From contig JAEZJF010000010.1 of NCBI GenBank assembly GCA_023415825.1, positions 62,001 through 126,000 of the forward strand: a DNA stretch of 64,000 bases, read 5' to 3'. The position numbers and the translations under genes were made by a program. The notes beneath the pieces are model-generated. The model searched no databases and had not been told where the DNA came from. It saw only the letters and a list, made by a program, of their open reading frames with translations. Shown here piece after piece: positions 16,651 to 25,947 of the stretch; the first letter of the stretch is position 1; each line of letters starts with the position of its first letter. This DNA comes from Bacillota bacterium. Lineage in GTDB: Bacteria; Bacillota; Clostridia; DSM-8532.

Positions 16651-18186
16651 ATGAGAAAGGGATATTTGAAACTTTTGGCATTTATACTTTTGGCAGCATT
16701 TCTTGTGGTTCCCTTTGAGGCCCAGGCTGTAGAAGGTACTTTAGGGTATGAGGGTGGTATTTCATCTGAAAACAAGCTGAAAAAGGATGAGTATCAATAC
16801 AGCGAAATGTGTTTTCTGACGGGAAAACCTATTTTGCTTACAGGAACACTGACCATTAAAAAAACAGATAAAAACGGTGTTGTAAATGCAACCTATACCT
16901 ATAGGCTGGAGAATCCCGAATATAACGCCACTATGAACCGGGTGCTTATGTACACCACCACAAGGGAGACTAAAATTAACGGGCAGGTTACAGAAAAGAC
17001 TCAGCTTAGTCGTACCCCCACCGAGGTCGTTAACATTGGAGGAACTAGCTATCGTCTGACCGATTCCAGCTTTACCCGGTCCATGCTCACCGACCCAAAG
17101 CCAGCCATGAATTATCATTCCGGTGAATTCACCGAAACAAAGACCTATTCTATCGGAACTGCTTCTCCAACAAGCTCCAGCAACGTAACTGTGACCCTTT
17201 CGGGAAGATTGTATGCCTATGAACAGTATTGGAGCACCACACAGACGCAAAAAATAAACGTGCTGGTTCAGACGGAATTGCGAGATACGAATAATTCCGC
17301 TCAATGGGGAGGATCAGCAGAAATCATTATTTCCAGCGCCACCAGAAGGCTTATCCGTTATGCTGAAAATGAGCCTACCCTTATCAGCTTTGACGGTGGA
17401 TATGTCCAGAAGCAATGGACGGAATCAACCATGGATTATACCGCTCGCTTTCCTGAATTTGACAAGAGCGGGAAGCCCACTGATATCATCAAGACCTATA
17501 CCGATACCCAAAGCCTTGCAACGGCACCTGAGTATACCCGGCTTATGGTCCCGGATATCAAGCATTTAAACGGATATTGGGCCGAAGAACCCATTAGAAT
17601 CCTCTTTGGCCTTGAGATCATTCCAGGGACAGGGAGTTCTTTCAATGTAGGAAAGAACATCACCCGCCGTGAATTTGTTGCCATGCTGATGCGGGCCCTA
17701 AAGGATATACCTCAGGACCCCAACGTTAAAACTGCTGCAGTACCGGTAAGAAGAAAGACCAGCAAGACGCCTGAAGTGTCTCCATTCAAGGACGTACAAC
17801 CGACAGACCTCTATTATGACGAGATCAAGGAAGCTTATAAAAGAGGGATTATCAAAGGGGATGGAACGGCCAATTTTAATCCCAATACATTGATAACGCA
17901 TGCAGATGCAGTTAAAATGATAGTATTAGCTCTTGGACTTGAAAACCTGGCCCCCTACCCGAACACAACGACCCCTTTCACTGATAATGACAGCATACCG
18001 GCCTATGCGCGCAATGCCGTGACGGTGGCAAACGCTCTGGGGCTTGTTGAGCCTGATGAAGCAGGCCGGTTTAATCCCAATGATAAAATATCCAATGAGC
18101 GCATAGCCAACATGCTCTACAGCCTTGTTAATTATATGGGTGAGGAAATGATCCTGGATTACCGCGACAGGATGATGTCGTTCTAA
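16651..18186 (+). CDS. S-layer-homology (SLH) domain protein
   Basis: 511-residue secreted protein anchored to the cell wall. The start is ATG at 16651 with AAGGAGG ten bases upstream; an earlier in-frame GTG at 16624 lies inside a palindromic repeat and has no ribosome site. The signal peptide is MRKGYLKLLAFILL followed by cleavage near AQAVEG. Residues from about 30 to 300 form an unrecognised beta-rich domain. Three SLH domains follow, at roughly 305-350, 365-425 and 430-490, recognisable by ITRREFVAML, FKDVQPTDLYYDEI with FNPNTLITHADAV, and FTDNDSIPAYARNAV. SLH domains bind pyruvylated secondary wall polymers. Confidence 0.9.
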   Translation: MRKGYLKLLAFILLAAFLVVPFEAQAVEGTLGYEGGISSENKLKKDEYQYSEMCFLTGKPILLTGTLTIKKTDKNGVVNATYTYRLENPEYNATMNRVLMYTTTRETKINGQVTEKTQLSRTPTEVVNIGGTSYRLTDSSFTRSMLTDPKPAMNYHSGEFTETKTYSIGTASPTSSSNVTVTLSGRLYAYEQYWSTTQTQKINVLVQTELRDTNNSAQWGGSAEIIISSATRRLIRYAENEPTLISFDGGYVQKQWTESTMDYTARFPEFDKSGKPTDIIKTYTDTQSLATAPEYTRLMVPDIKHLNGYWAEEPIRILFGLEIIPGTGSSFNVGKNITRREFVAMLMRALKDIPQDPNVKTAAVPVRRKTSKTPEVSPFKDVQPTDLYYDEIKEAYKRGIIKGDGTANFNPNTLITHADAVKMIVLALGLENLAPYPNTTTPFTDNDSIPAYARNAVTVANALGLVEPDEAGRFNPNDKISNERIANMLYSLVNYMGEEMILDYRDRMMSF

Positions 18187-18217
18187 GACCGGATAAAGCT
18201 ACAAAAGAGGAGATCTT

Positions 18218-19690
18218 ATGAAAAAAATAAGAGGAGCCGTTACCCTGATCCTCCTGATTGTCTTCTTGTTCACAGGCAGCATCGGAGCATCTGCCGCTGA
18301 GTACGGAACGTATTTTGATTCAATGATCCGGTTCATGCAAGGCATGTTTTATAAGGATGTATCGGATGAGGAAGCTTTAAAGGCTGCTTTAAAGGGTATG
18401 TTTTCTGCGCTGGATCCTTATTCGGATTTTTATGATCCGGAAGAGACCGAGGCCCTTAATAATAGCTTGAATGGAAACTTTGTAGGAATTGGTGCCGGCT
18501 TGGAGAAAACCGATAAGGGCGTCAAGATCACCAAAGTTTATGAAGGCTCACCTGCTGAAAAAGTCGGGGTCTATGAGGGAGATATCATTACTGCGGTAGA
18601 TGGAAACAGTGTTTTGGATAAGGATGCCGAAGCTGTCGCTGCTATCATTAGAGGTACTGAAGGTACATGGGTTCGGATCTCCATTCTGCGTGGTGATAAA
18701 ACCAAAGAATTTTCCATTGTACGGGGTGTTGTTACCATAAGCCCTGTTGAATACAGGCTTGAGGGTGATAAGGCCTATATCCTAATTGACAGCTTCGGCC
18801 TGGGAACTTCGGAACGTTTCAGCAAAGCTTTGGCTGAGGCGGATAAAAGCAAAATACAAAAAATTATTTTGGACCTTCGGGGCAATGGCGGCGGATATGT
18901 AGACGAGGCTGTCAAGATAGCGGAACAGCTTATTCCACCGGGGGTTATTACCACTCTGGCGTATAAATCTGATGAGATGTCGGATCGGGTGTATTCTGCA
19001 ACCAAGACTCACCCTGATTATATTGTTGCCGTGCTTGTCAATAAAGGGACAGCAAGCGCATCGGAAATTCTGGCCGGTGCTTTGGAGGATGCAGGTAATG
19101 GTTACCTGATAGGCCAAAATACATTTGGCAAGGGCATATTCCAAAACATGTTCTGTGTTCTGACACCTGAAGCCTTTTTAAAGTATAGTGAGCTTCATGG
19201 TGACGAGTATGTAACTGAGCTTCAATGGATGAGCTATTACGGTGTCTTCCCCGATAAGGATGAGATATTGGGAACAGTAAAACTTACCACCGGACATTAT
19301 CTGACGCCTAAGGGCAGGGCTATTCATGGTATCGGGCTTAAACCGGCTGTTATCCTGCCCGATGCCGCAACTCCCAATGGTGTTGTTTTGTCGTCCGTCA
19401 AATTCCTTTCTAGCACAACGCCCATATCTATCAATCAATATGATGTTGAGGTTTATCAGACAGAAAGTATACTTAAGGCTGGGGGCTTCTTTACAGGGAC
19501 CCCGGACAGGCAATTTGATACTGAGACCCAGGACGCCGTTAAGCGCTTTCAGGAAAAATTTGCCCTTGCACCAAGTGGTATAATTGATATAAAAACAAGA
19601 GACCAGCTCAATAAAACGCTTTTAGAGCTTAGAAGTGATAATGATAAGCAGTATACAAAAGCGGTTGAGTTACTTAATTGGTTTAGGTAG
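18218..19690 (+). CDS. C-terminal processing protease (S41 family, CtpA/CtpB-like)
   Basis: 490-residue exported serine protease. The signal peptide covers about residues 1-28 (LLIVFLFTGSIGASA). A PDZ domain lies at about 90-170 (GAGLEKTDKGVKITKV, SPAEKVGVYEGDIIT), and the S41 catalytic domain at about 180-370. The Ser/Lys dyad is visible: GTASASEI places Ser280 25 residues before Lys305 in TFGKG, the spacing known for plant D1 protease. A peptidoglycan-binding domain of the PG_binding_1 type occupies the C-terminus (FDTETQDAVKRFQEKF). In sporulating Bacillota such proteases cleave signalling or envelope proteins. The neighbouring SLH protein is a possible substrate. Confidence 0.92.
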   Translation: MKKIRGAVTLILLIVFLFTGSIGASAAEYGTYFDSMIRFMQGMFYKDVSDEEALKAALKGMFSALDPYSDFYDPEETEALNNSLNGNFVGIGAGLEKTDKGVKITKVYEGSPAEKVGVYEGDIITAVDGNSVLDKDAEAVAAIIRGTEGTWVRISILRGDKTKEFSIVRGVVTISPVEYRLEGDKAYILIDSFGLGTSERFSKALAEADKSKIQKIILDLRGNGGGYVDEAVKIAEQLIPPGVITTLAYKSDEMSDRVYSATKTHPDYIVAVLVNKGTASASEILAGALEDAGNGYLIGQNTFGKGIFQNMFCVLTPEAFLKYSELHGDEYVTELQWMSYYGVFPDKDEILGTVKLTTGHYLTPKGRAIHGIGLKPAVILPDAATPNGVVLSSVKFLSSTTPISINQYDVEVYQTESILKAGGFFTGTPDRQFDTETQDAVKRFQEKFALAPSGIIDIKTRDQLNKTLLELRSDNDKQYTKAVELLNWFR

Positions 19691-19726
19691 CGAAAGACCA
19701 TAACGAGAAGGAGAAAATGTTTATCC

Positions 19727-20953
19727 ATGCCGGGGGAAAAAGAGAAAAAAACAAAGGGCTTTAGCTTTTTAAAGCTGGCCCTGTTTCTGTTAATTGTTAT
19801 TTTAGTTGCGGGAGTTGCGCTGTATTCCTTTATGGGAATTAACCCGGCGGATATGCTTGTTGACGGATTCGCAGGACTTTATAACCGTGTCCTCACCGTC
19901 GGCGCAGAAGAACTTACAGAAACAGTAAAACAGATTATTACCTATGACAGTAGTGAGCGCCTGTCTTGTACTGTGGTCTCCAATGATCTGGCGGTGGCTA
20001 CAATCAGTTCCGTTAAAATCTATGATTCGGAAGGACGGGAGAAAGGCTACATTCCTGTCAATCTTAAAAAGCCCTATGTACAGGCATATAAAAAGGATAT
20101 TCTTGTTGCAGATCTGGAAGGGCGCTATTTCGGCCTCATCAACGAAGGTAAGCTGCTCTGGGAAAAGAGTACCGATGAGGATATCGTCAATGCCAATTTA
20201 TCCGAGAACTGGGTCCTTCTGATAACCAAGAGCAAGCAATCCGGCTATAAACGAACTGTTCGCGCTTACTCCAGAGATGGGCAGGAGGTCTCGATGAGAA
20301 TCGTATCGGACTATTATCCTTATGCCGTGTTTCATTATCCCGAGTTTAATGAAACAAGTTTTGTCATCGCAGGCATGGAAGCTTCGGGGCTTGAGGCGAA
20401 TAGCCTTTTCGAATTTCTGGACCCCTCAATGAATCAGAAGGCCAGTATCAGGGGAAATAAGGAAGTTTTCGCAGAGGGTATTCCTCTTAAGAAAAACAGC
20501 CTCCTCCTCTATGGTGAGCACAGTCTCATATCAGTGGATCCGACCTATAAAACCCTATGGGAAAAAGAGATTACCGATGCGACTATAACCTGTGCCAATG
20601 CCATACAACAGCAATATCCCGTAGTGGCAGAACTTAATTCGGACGTTTTAGCCCGTGAAAAGAAATATGAAACAACTGTCCGCATTCTTGAATCCAATGG
20701 CTCTGAAAAGGCAAGCCTGGTTTTAGATGCCATGGTTACGGGAATAGCTTCGACCGGAAGGACCGCCGCACTGAAAGCAGGCTCCGAAGTCTTTTTCATT
20801 AATGCTGCCGGAGAAGTAATGGATCATTATACTGCAAATGCTGATATAGCAGAGGTTTATCTTGCCGGGGAGGATCTTGCTTACGTAGTCTCGGCAGGAA
20901 CGATTAACCGCATCAAGGTAAAGGTAACCAATAAGTTTTTGGGGATTTTTTAA
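19727..20953 (+). CDS. Membrane-anchored beta-propeller-like protein (DUF5711-like)
   Basis: 408-residue protein with a lysine-rich cytoplasmic N-terminus, one transmembrane helix (about residues 15-37, LALFLLIVILVAGVALYSF) and a long extracytoplasmic part. That part is rich in repeated beta-strand patterns (VAVATISSVKIYDSEG, ILVADLEGRYFGLIN, WVLLITKSK) like PQQ or WD-type propellers. The layout resembles the DUF5711 family of Clostridia; I recall this family only by architecture. It follows the CtpA protease by 36 bases, so both may be transcribed together. The 3' end abuts the convergent helicase gene by two bases. Confidence 0.65.
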   Translation: MPGEKEKKTKGFSFLKLALFLLIVILVAGVALYSFMGINPADMLVDGFAGLYNRVLTVGAEELTETVKQIITYDSSERLSCTVVSNDLAVATISSVKIYDSEGREKGYIPVNLKKPYVQAYKKDILVADLEGRYFGLINEGKLLWEKSTDEDIVNANLSENWVLLITKSKQSGYKRTVRAYSRDGQEVSMRIVSDYYPYAVFHYPEFNETSFVIAGMEASGLEANSLFEFLDPSMNQKASIRGNKEVFAEGIPLKKNSLLLYGEHSLISVDPTYKTLWEKEITDATITCANAIQQQYPVVAELNSDVLAREKKYETTVRILESNGSEKASLVLDAMVTGIASTGRTAALKAGSEVFFINAAGEVMDHYTANADIAEVYLAGEDLAYVVSAGTINRIKVKVTNKFLGIF

Positions 20954-20955
20954 TT

Positions 20956-23379
20956 CTATTCCTGATTCCAAAACCTACGAGAGGCTTTACCTATTGAGTA
21001 ACCCTCGGAGGATCGGGGGATGGGAAGCCATTCTGCCGGTAACAGCTTAAAGTATTCCTCGGTAGCAAATCGTGAATCGATAAGCAATAATGCACCCCGG
21101 TCTGTTTCTGTTCTGATAAGGCGGCCTGCCGCCTGCATGACTTTGTTGAGGCCGGGATAAATATAAGCATATGAAAAGCCTGACACTGTCTCGGTCTGAT
21201 AATAGGACCGCATGATTTCCAGCTCCGGGGATACCTGGGGTAGGCCCACTCCCACAATAATGACACCGGTTAATCGGTCACCCGTAAGATCAATTCCCTC
21301 TCCAAATACTCCCCCCATAACGCAAAAAGCAATTCGACTCACGTCTCCGTAGGCTTCAAATTCCGCCAGAAAGGCATCTCTGGAGGGCTCATCCATTTCA
21401 CGGCTCTGACAAAGAACTTCAAATTCGCCTTCAAATTCTTTGAAAATATCCAGAACATCAAGAAGAAATTTATAGGACGGAAAGAAAACCATCACATTGC
21501 CCTTATGGGCCATGGTCCACTCATAGATGGCTTTTGCCGTGGACTCCAGAAAGCGTGCCCGGTGCCGAAAACGTGTTTCGATACGGTCCTCATTGAAGAC
21601 CAGAAGATTCTCTCGGGGGAAGGGAGAGGGCAGCCTAAGTGTCACATCGTCGTTTCTCCCCCCCAGGATACTCTTAAAATACCAGAGTGGGGAAAGGGTG
21701 GCCGAAAAGAGTACGGTACTTCTGGCCGCCTTCATATGGTGGTCCAGCGTGGAGCTAGGGTCAAGGCAAAGGAGTTGCAGCTGCATATTGGATTTGGCAC
21801 CGGTTATGACAGTACGGTACCGGGGTGAGAAAAGCTCCAAAATGTTCTTAAAATGCAGAAGATCAAAGAAGAGTGTCACAAGCCCTTCAGTATAAGGCTT
21901 CTCCTCCTGGTCGGTCATGAGCCAGCTTTCGGTGGTAAAGATGAAATTCTCCAGGGGTACCTTTAGAGACAGGGGTGGCTCTGTGATGGAATGGTATTTT
22001 ACACCACCCGCATCATGAGGTTCTTGTTCTATTTGTTTTTCCAGAGCAGATAGCGCTTTTTTTAGTGCCCTCATATCATGATGGACCTCGGGAAGATCTT
22101 TTTTTATCTCCTTTAAAAGCTCGGATAGCCCCTTGACCTCAATTGAGGCTGAATACATGCCGCGAGAGCGGTCAAAAAGGTTATGGGCTTCGTCCACCAT
22201 GATGAGATATTCTTCGCGGCCTTTTTGCTGAAAAAAGCGCCGCAGGTATACCCTGGGATCAAAAACATAATTGTAGTCACAAATAATCAGGTCACAGCTT
22301 AAAGCCAGCTCAAGGCTCAATTCAAAGGGGCAGATACCGTGACGAAGGCCAGCCTGGCTGATTATGTCCCGGGTAAAGAAATCCTGCTTCTTTAAAAGCT
22401 CTTTAACCACCTTTCTGGATTTTGACTGAAAGCCCTGGATAAAAAGACACTTCTCCGGATTGCAGTTTTTAACAGTGTTCAGGCACAGCTTGTCCTTGGC
22501 TGTAAGGGTGAGAACCTTAAGGCGCATGCCCTGGTCGGCCAGCATCTTGCAGGCATTTTCGGCAATTCCTCTCGTGGTTGTTTTAGCTGTCACGTAAAAG
22601 AGACGGTCCAGCTTTCCCTCTCCCAATGCTTTGATAGCCGGAAATAAAACACCCATGGTCTTTCCCGTGCCTGTTGGTGCTTGGGCAAAAAGACGCTTTT
22701 CATCCTCGATGCATTTATAAACATTGTAGGCCAGAAGCTTCTGCCCTTTTCGGTAATCCGCATAGGGAAAAGCCAGTGTTTTAATGGATAAATCCCTGTT
22801 CTCACGCCATTTTTCCTGAGCCAATGCCCAACTTGCGTAAGGATAGAGAAGGGTCTTAAAAAAACGTTGAAGCTTTTCTATGGTGAAGGATTGATCAAAG
22901 GACTTCTCCTCATTTTGGGTCTTATCATAATAGGTAAGGCGCACCGTAACCTCTTTTAAGTCCTCTATAATACCCAAAAGCAATGCATAGCATTTACCCT
23001 GGGCCCAGTGGGCGTCGCTAAAATGCTCATGAATTTCTGATAGAGGGGTGGCCGAGGTTTTTATCTCCTGAACGACAACTTTATCCTCGTATCTGAAGAT
23101 GCCGTCGGCTCTTCCGTTGACCTCCAGGATACAACCTTGCGCCTCAAAAGAATGGGAGAGAAAGACTTCGGAGGTGTAATTGCCGGCCTCCCGGTTGATG
23201 GCTTGAAGCTGGGCATGAGCAAGAGAGCCTTCCTGGGCAAGGCGGTAGGAGGAAAAACTCCATGCCTCGTCGTCCCTGACTGAAAAAGCCACAAGGCTTC
23301 TCACCGATGCTTTGAATTGGGGGAGGATGTTCGTTTCCGGATTTGGTTCTTGAGCTTCATCCACTTTTTTCTTTGGCAA
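20956..23379 (-). CDS. PD-(D/E)XK nuclease fused to an XPD/DinG-type helicase
   Basis: 807-residue DNA repair-type enzyme. I prefer TTG at 23379, with AAGGAG at 23388-23393, over the longer GTG at 23412. Near residues 90-107 it has GRADGIF followed by VVVQEIKTS, giving Asp92, Glu105 and Lys107, the D...ExK pattern of Cas4/RecB-type nucleases. The SF2 helicase part has Walker A APTGTGKT (about 234-241), a DEAH box in MVDEAHNLF, and four cysteines (KLCLN, NCNP, EKCLF, GICPF) placed like the iron-sulfur cluster of XPD. The C-terminal half ends with the motif VI region MQAAGRLIRTETDRG. This nuclease-helicase fusion is known in Bacillota without a firm role. Confidence 0.87.
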   Translation of the reverse strand: MPKKKVDEAQEPNPETNILPQFKASVRSLVAFSVRDDEAWSFSSYRLAQEGSLAHAQLQAINREAGNYTSEVFLSHSFEAQGCILEVNGRADGIFRYEDKVVVQEIKTSATPLSEIHEHFSDAHWAQGKCYALLLGIIEDLKEVTVRLTYYDKTQNEEKSFDQSFTIEKLQRFFKTLLYPYASWALAQEKWRENRDLSIKTLAFPYADYRKGQKLLAYNVYKCIEDEKRLFAQAPTGTGKTMGVLFPAIKALGEGKLDRLFYVTAKTTTRGIAENACKMLADQGMRLKVLTLTAKDKLCLNTVKNCNPEKCLFIQGFQSKSRKVVKELLKKQDFFTRDIISQAGLRHGICPFELSLELALSCDLIICDYNYVFDPRVYLRRFFQQKGREEYLIMVDEAHNLFDRSRGMYSASIEVKGLSELLKEIKKDLPEVHHDMRALKKALSALEKQIEQEPHDAGGVKYHSITEPPLSLKVPLENFIFTTESWLMTDQEEKPYTEGLVTLFFDLLHFKNILELFSPRYRTVITGAKSNMQLQLLCLDPSSTLDHHMKAARSTVLFSATLSPLWYFKSILGGRNDDVTLRLPSPFPRENLLVFNEDRIETRFRHRARFLESTAKAIYEWTMAHKGNVMVFFPSYKFLLDVLDIFKEFEGEFEVLCQSREMDEPSRDAFLAEFEAYGDVSRIAFCVMGGVFGEGIDLTGDRLTGVIIVGVGLPQVSPELEIMRSYYQTETVSGFSYAYIYPGLNKVMQAAGRLIRTETDRGALLLIDSRFATEEYFKLLPAEWLPIPRSSEGYSIGKASRRFWNQE

Positions 23380-23475
23380 GGTCGCACTCCTTCTTGCAGA
23401 ACATATGTTCACTCATCTTAGTTTACTTTATACCAGGTATTAGGTCAACTGCTCAGGATAAATCTTTTATCGCAC

Positions 23476-23504
23476 TTGCAGAGTGTTTCGGACTTTTATA
23501 TAAT
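23476..23504 (+). promoter_or_regulatory. Sigma-A-type promoter for the Tim44-like gene
   Basis: TTGCAG at 23476-23481 and TATAAT at 23499-23504 are separated by 17 bases. The coding start is 87 bases further on. Confidence 0.5.
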
Positions 23505-23590
23505 GGAATAGATTTATGCGAAATAACGGCGTTTGTTCCATACTTTGCCAGACTTGAGTCTTTGCAATGATTTGAAGGGAGAATTTTCAT

Positions 23591-24475
23591 ATGAATAGAA
23601 GAGTAAGACTAATAATGGTTCTTTTTATGATAATAAGTCTTTTTACAGTGGCCAGTCCGCTTAAGGCCAGTGCTGATGTCGGCAACCATAATAGCTACGA
23701 CTCCGGCGGCAGCTCTTCTTCCGGTTCAGACTGGGATTTCTCGAGCAGCTCTTCCGGAGGTTCCGGTGGAGATTTGGAAATAACCTCAATTCCCGTCCTT
23801 TTGATCATAGCTGCTATTTACATATGGACTAGGTCCAGGGCCGGTAAATCAAGAGCTGCAAACACATCGTCAACCTTTCCCAGTGGCCCTTCCTATAGCG
23901 GCGTAACAGACATGACTCAATCAATAGAAGCACAGGTAAGGGAGACCGATCCCGACTTTTCCAGTCAAAAATTCTTAACCTGGGCAGAAGAAGTATTCAT
24001 AACCCTTCAGAATGCCTGGACTAAACGCGATTGGAAGATCATTCGCCCCTTTGAGTGTGAAGCGCTGTTTAACAAGCATAATAGTCAATTGGACGAGTAC
24101 CTGAGAAATAACACTATTAATGTCATTGAACGAATTTGCATTAACAAATCAACCCTAGCCAACTATAGCCAGGACGGCCAATATCAATATCTTACTGTCT
24201 ATATGGAAACACGCATGAATGACTATATTATTAATGCGGATACCCGCCAGGTTGTTAAAGGGGATATTAACAGAGAGTTCTTTACCAATTATAATCTCAA
24301 ATTCATGAGAAGCCTGGGTGTCAAGACCACTGTCAATTCAGGTAAAAGTACAACAAATTGTCCCAATTGCGGTGCACCCACACAAATAACGTCGGCAGGC
24401 GAATGCGAATATTGCAACAGTGTGATTACAACCGGCCAGCATGATTGGGTGCTATGTGACCTTGACAGTATTTAG
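23591..24475 (+). CDS. Tim44-like domain protein with C-terminal zinc ribbon
   Basis: 294-residue membrane protein. It has an N-terminal signal-like helix (residues 6-28), a glycine/serine-rich loop (about 35-60) and a second helix at about 66-84 (ILEITSIPVLLIIAAIYIW region). A Tim44/MRPL45-like domain follows at about 105-260, recognised from FSSQKFLTWAEEVFITLQNAW and the following WKIIRPFE. It ends with a zinc ribbon CPNCGAP...CEYCNS. It is followed after 89 bases by an SPFH/zinc-ribbon protein. In Bacillus the ydjGHI genes pair similar domains, so a role in membrane stress is inferred. Confidence 0.75.
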   Translation: MNRRVRLIMVLFMIISLFTVASPLKASADVGNHNSYDSGGSSSSGSDWDFSSSSSGGSGGDLEITSIPVLLIIAAIYIWTRSRAGKSRAANTSSTFPSGPSYSGVTDMTQSIEAQVRETDPDFSSQKFLTWAEEVFITLQNAWTKRDWKIIRPFECEALFNKHNSQLDEYLRNNTINVIERICINKSTLANYSQDGQYQYLTVYMETRMNDYIINADTRQVVKGDINREFFTNYNLKFMRSLGVKTTVNSGKSTTNCPNCGAPTQITSAGECEYCNSVITTGQHDWVLCDLDSI

Positions 24476-24564
24476 CGTTGCGGCGGTAGTGTAGCACAAG
24501 AGCGCTTAAAGCGAGTAAGTCGGAATATAAAGTACTACTATTAATAAGAAGGGAATGAAGTATT

Positions 24565-25893
24565 ATGGGGCTTATTAAAGCGATTTCATCAGCAGTAAGA
24601 TCAGGTCTGGGAGATCAATGGCTGGATTTTATTTATTGCGAGGCACTTCCTGCCGATGTACTCCTAAAAAAGGGTCAGAAAAAGACCAACCAATCTAGAT
24701 TCGGAACCTCTAATACCAAGGGAAGCGACAATATCATCACCAAGGGCAGTAAAATAGCGGTTAACGAAGGTCAATTCATGTTAGTCGTTGACCAGGGCAA
24801 GATAGTGGATTTCACCGACGAGCCCGGTGAATATACAATGGATATCAGTACCGAGCCGTCACTATTCTATGGCTCCTTTGGAGAGAGCCTTCTTGAAAGC
24901 TTCAAGCAGGTAGGTAAGCGCTTTACCTTTGGTGGAGACACCGCCCATGATCAGCGCGTTTATTTTATCAACAAAAAAGACATAATCGGCAATAAGTTTG
25001 GCACACCTAACCCCGTTCCCTTCCGTGATTCGGAATTCGGGTTTACTGTTGATATCAAATGCTATGGTGAATATGTTTATAAGATTGTTGATCCTTTGCT
25101 ATTCTTCTCGTCTCTTTGTGGGAATGTGGATGATGAATTCAGACGGGATGAAATTGACAGCCAGTTTAAGACAGATCTTTTGAGCGCTCTGCAGCCTGCA
25201 TTTTCAAATGTGGCCATGAAAAAGATTTCCTATGATATGCTCCCCGGTTCCGTACCCGAAATCTCTGCTGCTGTAAGAGATCAGCTCGGGCAGACATGGG
25301 GCAGTGTTAACGGTATCAACGTCACAAAGGTTTCCATTGCCAGTGTGAGCACCACCGAGGAAAGCGCCAGGAAGATCAAGGAATTCCAGTCCAGTAGGGT
25401 CTACAGTAACAGCACGATGCAGGGAGGCCGTATGACGGAGGCCTTTGCCAATGCAGTAGAGGGAATAGGTAAAAACAGTGGTAACTCAACCAATGCCATG
25501 TTCGGTATGATGGGTGTTGGCATGATGAATAATATGGGCAGCAATATGTTTGGAGGTGTTGGTGCCGGTCAGATGCAGGGGGGACAAAACGCTGCGCCCC
25601 AACAGGCACCACCTGCCAATCCTAATAGTTGGACCTGCAAGTGCGGGACAATGAATGCCGGCAAATTCTGTACCGATTGCGCATCCCCTAAGCCTGCTCC
25701 CGCAAACACATGGCGATGCGAGTGCGGTGATGATAACACCGGTAAGTTCTGCAAGGAATGCGGTAAGCCCAATGCCACTGGAAAGATATATAAGTGTGAT
25801 AAATGCGGCTGGACTCCGGAAGACCCTGCAAAGCCCCCCAAGTTCTGTCCTGAGTGCGGAGATGTTTTTGACATGAGCGACGTAACAAAGTAA
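24565..25893 (+). CDS. SPFH-domain protein with three zinc ribbons (YdjI-like)
   Basis: 442-residue cytoplasmic protein. The SPFH/virion-core-like domain covers about residues 35-275 and contains LVVDQGKIVDFTDEPGEYT and the terminal SVSTTEESARKIKEFQ helix. A methionine/glycine-rich linker follows (about 300-345). Three four-cysteine zinc ribbons come next: CKCGTMNAGKFCTDC, CECGDDNTGKFCKEC and CDKCGWTP with FCPECG. In Bacillus subtilis YdjI recruits PspA to damaged membranes; no pspA is seen here. Its partner is probably the Tim44-like protein immediately upstream. Confidence 0.85.
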   Translation: MGLIKAISSAVRSGLGDQWLDFIYCEALPADVLLKKGQKKTNQSRFGTSNTKGSDNIITKGSKIAVNEGQFMLVVDQGKIVDFTDEPGEYTMDISTEPSLFYGSFGESLLESFKQVGKRFTFGGDTAHDQRVYFINKKDIIGNKFGTPNPVPFRDSEFGFTVDIKCYGEYVYKIVDPLLFFSSLCGNVDDEFRRDEIDSQFKTDLLSALQPAFSNVAMKKISYDMLPGSVPEISAAVRDQLGQTWGSVNGINVTKVSIASVSTTEESARKIKEFQSSRVYSNSTMQGGRMTEAFANAVEGIGKNSGNSTNAMFGMMGVGMMNNMGSNMFGGVGAGQMQGGQNAAPQQAPPANPNSWTCKCGTMNAGKFCTDCASPKPAPANTWRCECGDDNTGKFCKECGKPNATGKIYKCDKCGWTPEDPAKPPKFCPECGDVFDMSDVTK

Positions 25894-25903
25894 ATGACCA
25901 TAA

Positions 25904-25946
25904 AAAGGTGCTGTCTTAAAGCTGTGAAGCTAAAGACAGCACCTTT
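25904..25946. terminator. Bidirectional terminator between convergent genes
   Basis: AAAGGTGCTGTCTT (25904-25917) pairs with AAGACAGCACCTTT (25933-25946) over 14 bp. T-rich DNA follows on the plus strand (GCTATTTTG) and on the minus strand (TTTATGG). It serves the SPFH gene and the yesN-type gene. Confidence 0.85.
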
Positions 25947-25947
25947 G

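Noticed and set aside
16762..17304. 180-codon minus-strand ORF inside the SLH gene
   Set aside because: Antisense shadow of a well-supported gene; no ribosome site and no domain.
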